Origin: an uncultured Ruminococcus sp.
GTDB taxonomy: Bacteria; Bacillota; Clostridia; Oscillospirales; Acutalibacteraceae
Direction of reading: 5' to 3'
Length of the DNA stretch: 5,176 nt
Assembly: GCA_902797065.1 (NCBI GenBank)
Contig: CADBRK010000254.1
Span: forward strand, 1 to 5,176
A program made the position numbers and the translations under genes. Positions 1-5,176 of the stretch are shown piece after piece (positions within the stretch are counted from its first letter, which is position 1; the number at the start of each line of letters is the position of its first letter). Under the pieces are notes generated by a model, which saw nothing but the letters and a program-made list of their open reading frames with translations, was not told the origin of the DNA and searched no databases.

Positions 1-25
1 GCCGACAAAAGACCCGATACAACTA

Positions 26-55
26 AACAATATAACAATATAAACAATATAACAA
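26..55. repeat. Short tandem repeat, AACAATAT x3 plus a partial unit
   Basis: Three copies of AACAATAT lie at 26-33, 34-41 and 43-50, with one extra A at 42. A partial AACAA follows at 51-55 and abuts the hairpin at 57-83. Read on the - strand this array is a T-rich tract directly after the hairpin, which could help transcription terminate in that direction. It may equally be a simple-sequence expansion with no function. Confidence 0.65.
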
Positions 56-56
56 G

Positions 57-83
57 GTGTGTGTGCCCCCAAGGCACACACAC
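57..83. terminator. CA/TG-repeat hairpin, possible terminator
   Basis: The arms 57-67 (GTGTGTGTGCC) and 73-83 (GGCACACACAC) pair perfectly over 11 bp with a 5-nt CCCAA loop. On the + strand the hairpin is followed by an A-rich run, not by T. On the - strand it is followed by the T-rich complement of the AACAATAT array. The shape fits a terminator, but neither flank is a canonical U tract and neither flanking gene is visible, so the role is uncertain. Dinucleotide slippage is possible: the right arm has one more CA unit than the left can pair with. Confidence 0.4.
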
Positions 84-110
84 ACCCGAGAAAGAAAAAA
101 AGCGGCTCTG

Positions 111-154
111 CTGCCTGTCACGCCCTTGGGGGCGTTCGGCAGGCGTACGCCTGC
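111..154. other. Hairpin overlapping a perfect 16-bp palindrome
   Basis: CTGCC (111-115) can pair with GGCAG (138-142), enclosing an inner CGCCC (121-125)/GGGCG (130-134) stem. The sequence at 139-154, GCAGGCGTACGCCTGC, is a perfect palindrome that uses the same bases 139-142. The two folds are therefore mutually exclusive in RNA. GCCTG (113-117) with CAGGC (140-144) is a third option. The role is unknown. The palindrome could be a dimeric protein-binding site in DNA, or part of a structured leader or terminator belonging to something upstream. Confidence 0.5.
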
Positions 155-160
155 ATGTAT

Positions 161-436
161 TACGCGTACGTAATTCAGTATTATCTTTACTTATATTCTC
201 GCGTCATAATATAGAGTAGGACGCATGCTTTAGTATTTATTATCAAAAAATGTGTGTGCGAATTGCCCGTCGCCGACGGCTCCCGGCCGCTCACAATACG
301 CGTACTTGGTTTTTGATTTTCCTGCTTTAAAGCTCGCGGCAAAGTTACAGTAAGACGCAGGCTATATTTTTGATAATAAAAAAGTTTGTGTGCGTAATGC
401 CCGTCGGCGCTTGCCGACCTGCCCGCGTGACATACG
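161..436. repeat. Diverged tandem duplication, unit about 134-136 bp
   Basis: Two successive units can be aligned. Both begin with TACGCGTAC (161-169 and 297-305, offset 136) and share CTCGCG (198-203 and 333-338, offset 135). The best-conserved core, 220-272 against 354-406, matches 42 of 53 positions without a gap at offset 134. Each core ends in GCCCGTCG followed by a GC-rich hairpin; in copy 2 this is GTCGGC (403-408) with GCCGAC (413-418). The units end in similar CACAATACG and GACATACG sequences, and in copy 2 that end supplies the -35 box of the downstream promoter. A related 14-bp inverted match also occurs (236-249 with 367-380). The slowly decreasing offset indicates small deletions since duplication. 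It could also be two copies of a small interspersed element. Confidence 0.65.
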
Positions 437-455
437 ACAAAAAATGTGTTATAAT
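427..455 (+). promoter_or_regulatory. Sigma-A-type promoter for the GTPase-NYN gene
   Basis: GTGACA at 427-432 matches the -35 consensus TTGACA at five of six positions. After a 17-bp spacer comes TATAAT at 450-455, a perfect -10 box. TG at 447-448 makes it an extended -10 element (TGTTATAAT). Transcription would start near 462 and give a leader of only about 26 nt, too short for a peptide-coding attenuator. This suggests strong, largely constitutive expression unless a protein binds the upstream repeats. Confidence 0.8.
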
Positions 456-474
456 AACATCGTATCATAATTTC

Positions 475-480
475 GGAGGG
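475..480 (+). promoter_or_regulatory. Ribosome binding site of the GTPase-NYN gene
   Basis: GGAGGG lies 7 nt upstream of the ATG at 488. This is a near-ideal Shine-Dalgarno match and spacing. It fixes the start at 488, where the first residues (MKNIVIGILAHVDSGKT) line up with the N-terminus of TetM-type GTPases. Confidence 0.85.
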
Positions 481-487
481 AGCTTGA

Positions 488-3055
488 ATGAAAAATATAG
501 TTATCGGTATCCTCGCCCATGTCGATTCGGGCAAAACGACTCTTTCGGAGGCGGTACTCTATTGCTCGGGCAGTATAGACAAGCAGGGCAGAGTAGACCG
601 CAAGGATTCGTTCCTGGATAATTTTGCGCTCGAAAGACAGAGAGGCATCACCATTTTTTCAAAGCAGGCAGTATTTGATTACGGCGGTACGCATTATACT
701 CTGCTTGATACTCCTGGTCACGTTGATTTCTCTGCGGAAACCGAAAGAACTCTGCAGGTGCTCGACTATGCTGTGCTTGTCGTGAGCGGTACAGACGGCG
801 TCCAGAGTCATACATATACGCTGTGGAAACTCCTGAAAAAGTATAATATCCCGTGCTTTGTCTTTGTCAACAAGATGGATATGACCGTTCCGCCGAAAGA
901 TGAGATCATCTCCCACCTCTGCGCAAAGCTCGGCGACGGGTTCGTCGATTTTTCCGATACGGAAGAACTCTTTGAAAATATAGCCTGCTGCGACGATTCT
1001 CTCCTCGATATTTACGGTGAGAACGGCTCGCTTTCGGAAAGCGAGATCGCCGACGCAGTAAAACGCCGCTGTGTGTTCCCGTGTATGTTCGGCTCTGCGC
1101 TGAAGCTTGACGGTATAACGCAGTTCCTCGACTGTATGTCACGCTATACTGTTATGCCTGTGTACCCCGACGAGTTCGGTGGCATTGTCTATAAGATCAC
1201 CGAGGACAGCAAACATAACAGGCTTACCTGCATAAAAATTACGGGCGGTACGCTTAAAGTAAAAGAGATACTCAAAAGCGACAGAAACACATCTGCCGAA
1301 AAGGCGGATCAGATACGCATTTATTCGGGGGCGAAATTCACGCAGACAGATATTGCCGAACCGGGTACGGTATGCGCCGTTACGGGCATAACCTTTGCTC
1401 ACTCGGGCGACTGCCTGGGCTGTGAACGTTCGTCTATGATACCCGTCCTTTCTCCGGTACTCAGCTATACGGTAATTTCACCGAAGGGCATAGACAACAC
1501 GTCGCTGCTTGCAAAGCTGCGGATTCTCGAGGACGAAGACCCTCAGCTCAATGTGGAGTGGAACGAGCTATCGGCGAAGATAAGCGTACGGCTGATGGGC
1601 GACATCCAGCTTGAGATACTTAAAAGCGTCCTGCACGAGCGTTTCGGTATAGACGCACAATTCGGCGCGGGCAGTATTATATATAAAGAGACAATAAAGA
1701 GTACCGTCGAGGGAGTGGGACATTTCGAACCGCTCAGACACTACGCAGAGGTGCATGTGCTTCTGCGTCCGGGCAAACGGGGCAGCGGAGCAGTCATACG
1801 TTCGGAGTGCAGCGAAGATGTACTTTCAAGGAACTGGCAGCGGCTTATCCTCACAAACCTGGGCGAGAAAACACACCTCGGAGTCCTTACCGGTTCACCG
1901 ATAACCGATATTGAGATCATACTTGTGTCGGGCAGAGCGCACCTGAAACATACCGAGGGCGGAGATTTCAGGCAGGCGTCATACAGAGCCGTAAGGCATG
2001 GTCTGCGGTGCGCGGAGTCTGTTCTGCTGGAGCCTGTTTTTGATTTTGTGCTTGAACTCCCCGCCGAAAATGTAGGGCGTGCTATGGCTGATATACGCAA
2101 AATGAAGGGCAGCTTTGAACCGCCCGAAACAGGCTCCGATATGTCGGTGCTGAGGGGCAGCGCACCGGCTGTCAATATACGTGATTATTACCGTGAAGTG
2201 ATAAAGTACACCAAAGGCAAGGGCAGACTGATGTGTTCGCTAAAAGGGTACGAGCCGTGCCACAACTCCGACGAGGTGATCGAAGCCGCAGGCTATGACC
2301 CCGACTCCGATCTGCAGAACCCGTGCGGTTCGGTTTTCTGTTCTCACGGCGCAGGGTTCAATGTGAGGTGGGACGAGGTGAAAAAGTATATGCACCTGCC
2401 CGCATACCTTGAAGAAAGGAGTACCGCAGAGGAATACGGCAAAGATACGCTGCTCTCAAAATGCGCCGCACAGAAAGATGTCTTTGCGCTTGACCGTGAG
2501 CTTATGAGTATTTTTGAACAGACATACGGCGCGGTAAAAAAGAACGTGACGCAGTCCTCAGCCGTTCGCTATGATTCTCCCGGTACGCCGTACAAGCGTA
2601 AGGGCAAAGTATCGTACGACGGAAAAGAATATCTTCTTGTAGACGGTTACAATGTTATCTTCTCGTGGGATAACCTCAAAGAGATCGCCAAAGACAATAT
2701 AGAGGCGGCACGCAGTACATTGATAAATATTCTGTGCAACTATCAGGGCTACAAGGGCTGCGAGCTTATTCTTGTGTTTGACGCATACAAGGTGAAAAAC
2801 CATACAGAGGACGTCGAAAAAGAGGGCGGTATCAGCGTTGTGTATACAAAAGAAGCCGAAACAGCCGATATGTATATCGAGAAGGTCACACACACGCTCG
2901 CAAAGAACAACCGTGTAAGAGTAGTTACATCGGACGGTCTCGAACAGCTTATCATACTCGGTTCGGGCGCGCTCAGAATACCGTCGCTTACGTTCAGAGA
3001 AGAGGTAAGACGGGCGGAAAGCGAGATCAGAAGCATTATCAATAAACATAGCTAA
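488..3055 (+). CDS. TetM/EF-G-like translational GTPase fused to a C-terminal YacP/Rae1-like NYN nuclease domain
   Basis: This 855-residue protein has two recognisable parts. Residues 1 to about 645 follow the ribosomal protection protein/EF-G plan. The G domain shows the P-loop AHVDSGKT (10-17), RGITI (52-56), DTPGH (74-78), NKMD (128-131) and FGSA (201-204). Domain II is near 229-320, domain III includes MGDIQLEIL (370-378), domain IV is about 401-525, and domain V ends at LKGYEP (585-590). Where TetM has its YSPVST loop, this protein has HLKHTEGGDFR (485-495). An extra block at 591-640 contains VFCSHGAGF (616-624). After a charged linker (about 641-710), residues 711-855 match the NYN_YacP fold: LLVDGYNVI (716-724), VFDAYKVK (763-770), YTKEAETADMYIE (786-798), VVTSD (812-816) and GSGALR (825-830). 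Asp719, Asp765, Asp794 and Asp816 are the likely metal-binding acids. TetM is about 640 residues, so the nuclease domain is a genuine extension with no frameshift. By analogy, GTP hydrolysis would drive ribosome entry and release, and the NYN domain would cut RNA in or near the A site; that role is inferred. Tandem stops (TAATAA) end the gene. It has its own promoter and is probably monocistronic. Automated pipelines may call it a tetracycline resistance protein, which I doubt. Confidence 0.9.
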   Translation: MKNIVIGILAHVDSGKTTLSEAVLYCSGSIDKQGRVDRKDSFLDNFALERQRGITIFSKQAVFDYGGTHYTLLDTPGHVDFSAETERTLQVLDYAVLVVSGTDGVQSHTYTLWKLLKKYNIPCFVFVNKMDMTVPPKDEIISHLCAKLGDGFVDFSDTEELFENIACCDDSLLDIYGENGSLSESEIADAVKRRCVFPCMFGSALKLDGITQFLDCMSRYTVMPVYPDEFGGIVYKITEDSKHNRLTCIKITGGTLKVKEILKSDRNTSAEKADQIRIYSGAKFTQTDIAEPGTVCAVTGITFAHSGDCLGCERSSMIPVLSPVLSYTVISPKGIDNTSLLAKLRILEDEDPQLNVEWNELSAKISVRLMGDIQLEILKSVLHERFGIDAQFGAGSIIYKETIKSTVEGVGHFEPLRHYAEVHVLLRPGKRGSGAVIRSECSEDVLSRNWQRLILTNLGEKTHLGVLTGSPITDIEIILVSGRAHLKHTEGGDFRQASYRAVRHGLRCAESVLLEPVFDFVLELPAENVGRAMADIRKMKGSFEPPETGSDMSVLRGSAPAVNIRDYYREVIKYTKGKGRLMCSLKGYEPCHNSDEVIEAAGYDPDSDLQNPCGSVFCSHGAGFNVRWDEVKKYMHLPAYLEERSTAEEYGKDTLLSKCAAQKDVFALDRELMSIFEQTYGAVKKNVTQSSAVRYDSPGTPYKRKGKVSYDGKEYLLVDGYNVIFSWDNLKEIAKDNIEAARSTLINILCNYQGYKGCELILVFDAYKVKNHTEDVEKEGGISVVYTKEAETADMYIEKVTHTLAKNNRVRVVTSDGLEQLIILGSGALRIPSLTFREEVRRAESEIRSIINKHS

Positions 3056-3077
3056 TAATTATTTACGCAGAAAAATA

Positions 3078-3110
3078 CACCCCGCCCGAATTGATTTTCC
3101 GGGTGGGGTG
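3078..3110. terminator. Bidirectional intrinsic terminator between convergent genes
   Basis: CACCCCGCCCG (3078-3088) pairs with CGGGTGGGGTG (3100-3110) over 11 bp, with one G-U pair and an 11-nt loop. It sits between the stop of the fusion gene (3055) and the stop of lysA (3125). On the - strand the hairpin is followed by TATTTTTCTG, a good U tract for ending lysA. On the + strand the downstream sequence (ATACTTATGTTTTATT) is T-rich but interrupted, so termination of the fusion gene may be weaker and transcripts may run into the lysA antisense strand. Confidence 0.85.
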
Positions 3111-3124
3111 ATACTTATGTTTTA

Positions 3125-4420
3125 TTAAACCTCGTTTGCGATCATATCGGCGTAAGTCTCTCTTTTGATCACGATATGGTCTGCGCCGTCGGTTATCATG
3201 ACAATGGCAGGCTTCGGAACTTTGTTGTAGTGAGAAGCCATAGAGTAATTATATGCGCCCGTTGTCAGCACGGCAATCGTGTCGCCGCGTGACGGCTTCG
3301 GCATCATAACGTCCTCCTGTATAATATCTCCGCTCTCGCAGCATCTTCCGGCTATGGTACACTTGTAATCGCAGGGATCGTTCATTCTGTTTGCAAGCAG
3401 TACCGTATAGGGCGACTGATAGAGGGTAAATCTCGGATTGTCGGTCATGCCGCCGTTGATCGAGATGTAGTTCTTCAGGCCTGTTATCTCTTTGAGGTAG
3501 CCTGCGGTGTACAGAGTCAGACCTGCGTCTGCAACGATACTTCTGCCGGGTTCCATAAGGATCTTCGGCATATCGAGAGAATACTCTGCGCACAGAGTAC
3601 GCATGAGATCTGCAATATCTCTGATATTCGCTCTGTAGTCGATCTCGGGATCGTCCTCCGTATAGCGTACGCCCATACCGCCGCCGAGGTTGAGCGTTTT
3701 TGCGGTGTAGCCGTACATATCCCTTGTGTCGGCAATGAACTTTATCATAATCCTTGCGGCGTCGCTGAACGGGTCATGCTCGAATATCTGAGAACCGATA
3801 TGGCAGTGATAACCCGAAAGCTCGATGTTTTTCAGTGAGAGCGTCTTTTCGACAAGCTCGTATGCCTGGTGCGTATCTATTGCAACGCCGAATTTTGAAT
3901 CAACGCTGCCCGTGATTACCTTCTTATGCGTATGCGGGTCTATGCCCGGGGTGATCCTGAGCAGTATCTTCTGTGTGACGTTCATATCCCGTGCGATCTC
4001 GTCGATGACCGAAACTTCTTCTATGCTGTCGCACACAAAGTGACCCACGCCGCATTTTATAGCATAGCGTATCTCGTCCTCTGTTTTGCTGTTGCCGTGG
4101 AAATACGCTTTTTCCATCGGGAAGCCTGCCTGAACGGCGGTGTATATCTCACCTGCGGAAACGCAGTCTATGCCTATGTTCTCGCTGTCTGCAATCTTAT
4201 AGATATACTTGAAGCTCAGCGCCTTGCTTGCGAACAGCGGCATCGAATCCTCCGTGAAGTATTCCTTCATAGATTCACGGTATATTGTCATTTTTTCTCT
4301 TATTTTCGATTCGTCCATAAGCATAAGCGGAGTACCGTATTTCTCTGCCATGCTTACGGTATCAACTCCCGCAAATGTCAGATGACCATCTGCATTGACG
4401 GATAAGTTATTACATATCAT
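3125..4420 (-). CDS. lysA: Diaminopimelate decarboxylase
   Basis: LysA is a cytosolic, PLP-dependent fold-type III enzyme that decarboxylates meso-diaminopimelate to L-lysine, the last step of the pathway. The 431-residue product has the family's usual length and motifs. FASKA (63-67) carries the PLP lysine, Lys66. HIGSQ (207-211) and GGGMG (246-250) follow, then EPGRSIVADAG (290-300) of the phosphate-binding region. CESGD (361-365) has the active-site cysteine contributed across the dimer, and GAYNYSMASHYN (388-399) has the substrate-site tyrosine. I chose the ATG at 4420 because GGGGG lies 9 nt upstream of it. A TTG three codons earlier (4429) is in frame but directly abuts that GGGGG and leaves no room for a ribosome. 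The gene follows dapA on the same strand after 159 bp with no clear terminator between them, so co-transcription is plausible. It converges on the GTPase-NYN gene. I see nothing damaged or unusual in the protein. Confidence 0.95.
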   Translation of the reverse strand: MICNNLSVNADGHLTFAGVDTVSMAEKYGTPLMLMDESKIREKMTIYRESMKEYFTEDSMPLFASKALSFKYIYKIADSENIGIDCVSAGEIYTAVQAGFPMEKAYFHGNSKTEDEIRYAIKCGVGHFVCDSIEEVSVIDEIARDMNVTQKILLRITPGIDPHTHKKVITGSVDSKFGVAIDTHQAYELVEKTLSLKNIELSGYHCHIGSQIFEHDPFSDAARIMIKFIADTRDMYGYTAKTLNLGGGMGVRYTEDDPEIDYRANIRDIADLMRTLCAEYSLDMPKILMEPGRSIVADAGLTLYTAGYLKEITGLKNYISINGGMTDNPRFTLYQSPYTVLLANRMNDPCDYKCTIAGRCCESGDIIQEDVMMPKPSRGDTIAVLTTGAYNYSMASHYNKVPKPAIVMITDGADHIVIKRETYADMIANEV

Positions 4421-4429
4421 TTTTAACAA

Positions 4430-4434
4430 CCCCC
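4430..4434 (-). promoter_or_regulatory. Ribosome binding site deciding the lysA start
   Basis: On the - strand this reads GGGGG, 9 nt upstream of the ATG at 4420. It is an imperfect match to the usual GGAGG but is the only purine-rich block nearby. It excludes the in-frame TTG at 4429, which would have zero spacing. Confidence 0.65.
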
Positions 4435-4455
4435 AAATATGATTTGGTTTAAAGC

Positions 4456-4575
4456 TTTTTTGTGTGGAATGTGGAGTGAGGAATGAGGAGTAAGTGATAA
4501 AATATTTCCATTTTCAATTAATCAAGCTTTCCACACAAGAAAAACAATTCCTCATTCCTAACTCCTGATTCCTAA
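4456..4575. repeat. Heptamer repeat element with inverted arms between dapA and lysA
   Basis: Heptamers of consensus TNAGGAR run on the + strand at 4470-4490 (TGTGGAG, TGAGGAA, TGAGGAG), followed by a degenerate unit. On the - strand they run across 4575-4548 (TTAGGAA, TCAGGAG, TTAGGAA, TGAGGAA). The two arrays are complementary over 4473-4489 with 4549-4565, at 16 of 17 positions. A second inverted pair, 4456-4469 with 4529-4542, is 14 bp including one G-U, with a perfect core TGTGTGGAA/TTCCACACA. The two pairs interleave rather than nest, so in RNA they would compete or form a pseudoknot. The AT-rich centre (4498-4525) shows no open frame. This looks like a small non-coding interspersed element that ends 4 bp from the dapA stop codon. 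It carries no transposase. Confidence 0.7.
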
Positions 4576-4579
4576 TCAG

Positions 4580-5176
4580 TTAAATGTCCGCGCCCATCTT
4601 CTTCATTTCATTGTAGAGAACCTCTGCGTGAGCTTCCTCCATCGGGGTGAGCGGAAGTCTTACGTAATTCTCGCCGAAGCCCATCTTTGACATAGCAGCC
4701 TTTACGGGGATCGGGTTGACCTCCGAGAACAGAGCGTTGATAAGCGGCAGATAATCAAGCTGCATCTTTGCGCTGCCTGCAACGTCGCCGTCGAAGAACT
4801 TTTGGCACAGCTCGGCTGTTTCCTTCGGGAATACGTTCGAGAGTACCGAAATAACGCCCTTGCCGCCGATCGACATGATAGGAACGATCTGATCGTCGTT
4901 GCCGCTGTACATATCTATCTTGTCGCCGACAAGCTGCATGATCTTTACGCACTGGCTGATGTTGCCGCTTGCTTCCTTTACGGCTGCGATCATCGGGTGA
5001 TCCGCAAGCTTTACGAAGGTTTCGGGGGCGATGTTTACGCCTGTTCTTCCCGGAATGTTGTAGAGTATAAGCGGAACAGTGGAAGCGTCCGCAATAGTTG
5101 TGAACATCTTTACAAGGCCGTTCTGAGTAGCCTTGTTATAGTACGGTGTAACGACAAGGCAAGCGTCTGCGCCGAC
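4580..5176 (-). CDS. dapA: 4-hydroxy-tetrahydrodipicolinate synthase, partial (N-terminus outside window)
   Basis: DapA condenses pyruvate with aspartate semialdehyde, the committed step into diaminopimelate and lysine, in the cytosol as a TIM-barrel tetramer. The window shows the last 198 codons. The reading frame stays open to the window edge, well beyond the internal Met at 5107, so that Met is not the start. By comparison with E. coli DapA about 95 N-terminal residues, including the threonine pair of the active site, lie beyond 5176. Numbering from the first visible residue, TPYYNK (10-15) has Tyr13, equivalent to E. coli Tyr107. LYNIPGRTG (38-46) has Tyr39 and Arg44, equivalent to Tyr133 and Arg138. 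AAVKEASG (64-71) has Lys67, equivalent to the Schiff-base Lys161; the spacings agree exactly. YSGNDDQ and the GGKGVISVLSN segment follow as expected for the family. It lies upstream of lysA on the same strand, consistent with a lysine-pathway pair. Any regulatory leader would be outside the window. Confidence 0.95.
   Translation of the reverse strand, partial: VGADACLVVTPYYNKATQNGLVKMFTTIADASTVPLILYNIPGRTGVNIAPETFVKLADHPMIAAVKEASGNISQCVKIMQLVGDKIDMYSGNDDQIVPIMSIGGKGVISVLSNVFPKETAELCQKFFDGDVAGSAKMQLDYLPLINALFSEVNPIPVKAAMSKMGFGENYVRLPLTPMEEAHAEVLYNEMKKMGADI

Larger units (their letters stand above)
1..426. other. Repeat-rich intergenic region with no supported gene
   Basis: I see no credible coding sequence in this stretch. 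The only long open frame, on the - strand at 187-534, has no recognisable domain and runs across the promoter and start of the downstream gene. What the region holds instead is a short tandem repeat (26-55), a CA/TG hairpin (57-83), a second hairpin next to a perfect palindrome (111-154), and a diverged tandem duplication (161-436). Base composition alternates sharply between AT-rich runs and GC-rich hairpins. The gene upstream of this region lies outside the window. Confidence 0.6.

Noticed and set aside
26..55. CRISPR-like repeats in the AACAATAT array
   Set aside because: Units are 8 bp and directly adjacent with no spacers; this is a simple tandem repeat.
187..534. 115-codon open frame on the - strand
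   Set aside because: It crosses the promoter, ribosome binding site and first codons of the GTPase gene, shows no domain or ribosome binding site, and its sequence is that expected from a repeat region read by chance.
1741..2175. 144-codon open frame on the - strand
   Set aside because: Antisense shadow of domain IV/V of the GTPase gene, with serine/arginine-rich low-complexity sequence and no family resemblance.
3926..4405. 159-codon open frame on the + strand
   Set aside because: It lies wholly inside lysA on the opposite strand and has no recognisable motif; lysA is certain from its catalytic residues.
4421..4429. TTG at 4429 as the lysA start
   Set aside because: The GGGGG block at 4430-4434 directly touches this TTG, while the ATG at 4420 has a proper 9-nt spacing.
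4421..4579. Lysine (L-box) riboswitch or separate promoter ahead of lysA
   Set aside because: The gap is only 159 bp and is mostly heptamer repeat; I find no set of paired helices like an L-box. The best promoter candidate (TTGATT with TTTTAT on the - strand) is too weak to claim.
4583..5107. dapA as a short complete gene starting at the Met at 5107
   Set aside because: The frame stays open to the window edge and the codons upstream of that Met encode the conserved TPYYNK motif, so the gene is cut by the window and is not truncated.

Overview
The window looks like chromosomal DNA from a low-to-moderate GC Firmicute, most likely a gut-type Clostridia (Oscillospiraceae/Ruminococcus-like). This rests on the protein families, the Shine-Dalgarno and promoter style, and a GTPase-nuclease fusion type I associate with Clostridia. 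The genus is an inference. No transposase, integrase, tRNA, rRNA or CRISPR array is visible.

Layout. Positions 1-426 are non-coding and unusually rich in short repeats, hairpins and a diverged tandem duplication with a period of about 134-136 bp. A very good sigma-A-type promoter (427-455) and a strong ribosome binding site (475-480) lead into an 855-codon gene on the + strand (488-3055). Its product is an EF-G/TetM-like translational GTPase carrying a C-terminal YacP/Rae1-like NYN endonuclease domain. A GC-rich hairpin (3078-3110) separates it from two convergent genes on the - strand. These are lysA (diaminopimelate decarboxylase, 3125-4420) and, upstream of it, the 3' two thirds of dapA (4-hydroxy-tetrahydrodipicolinate synthase, 4580 to the window edge). 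The 159-bp gap between dapA and lysA holds a small repeat element built of heptamers (consensus near TNAGGAR) present in both orientations.

Function. dapA and lysA catalyse an early step and the last step of the diaminopimelate/lysine pathway, so that part is ordinary core metabolism. The notable gene is the GTPase-NYN fusion. It joins a TetM-type factor, whose relatives enter the ribosomal A site, to a nuclease whose stand-alone relative (Rae1/YacP of Bacillus subtilis) cleaves mRNA in the A site. The domain IV tip that displaces tetracycline in TetM is replaced by a different sequence. I therefore read the protein as a candidate ribosome-clearing or mRNA-cleaving factor rather than a tetracycline resistance protein. 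This function is inferred, not shown.
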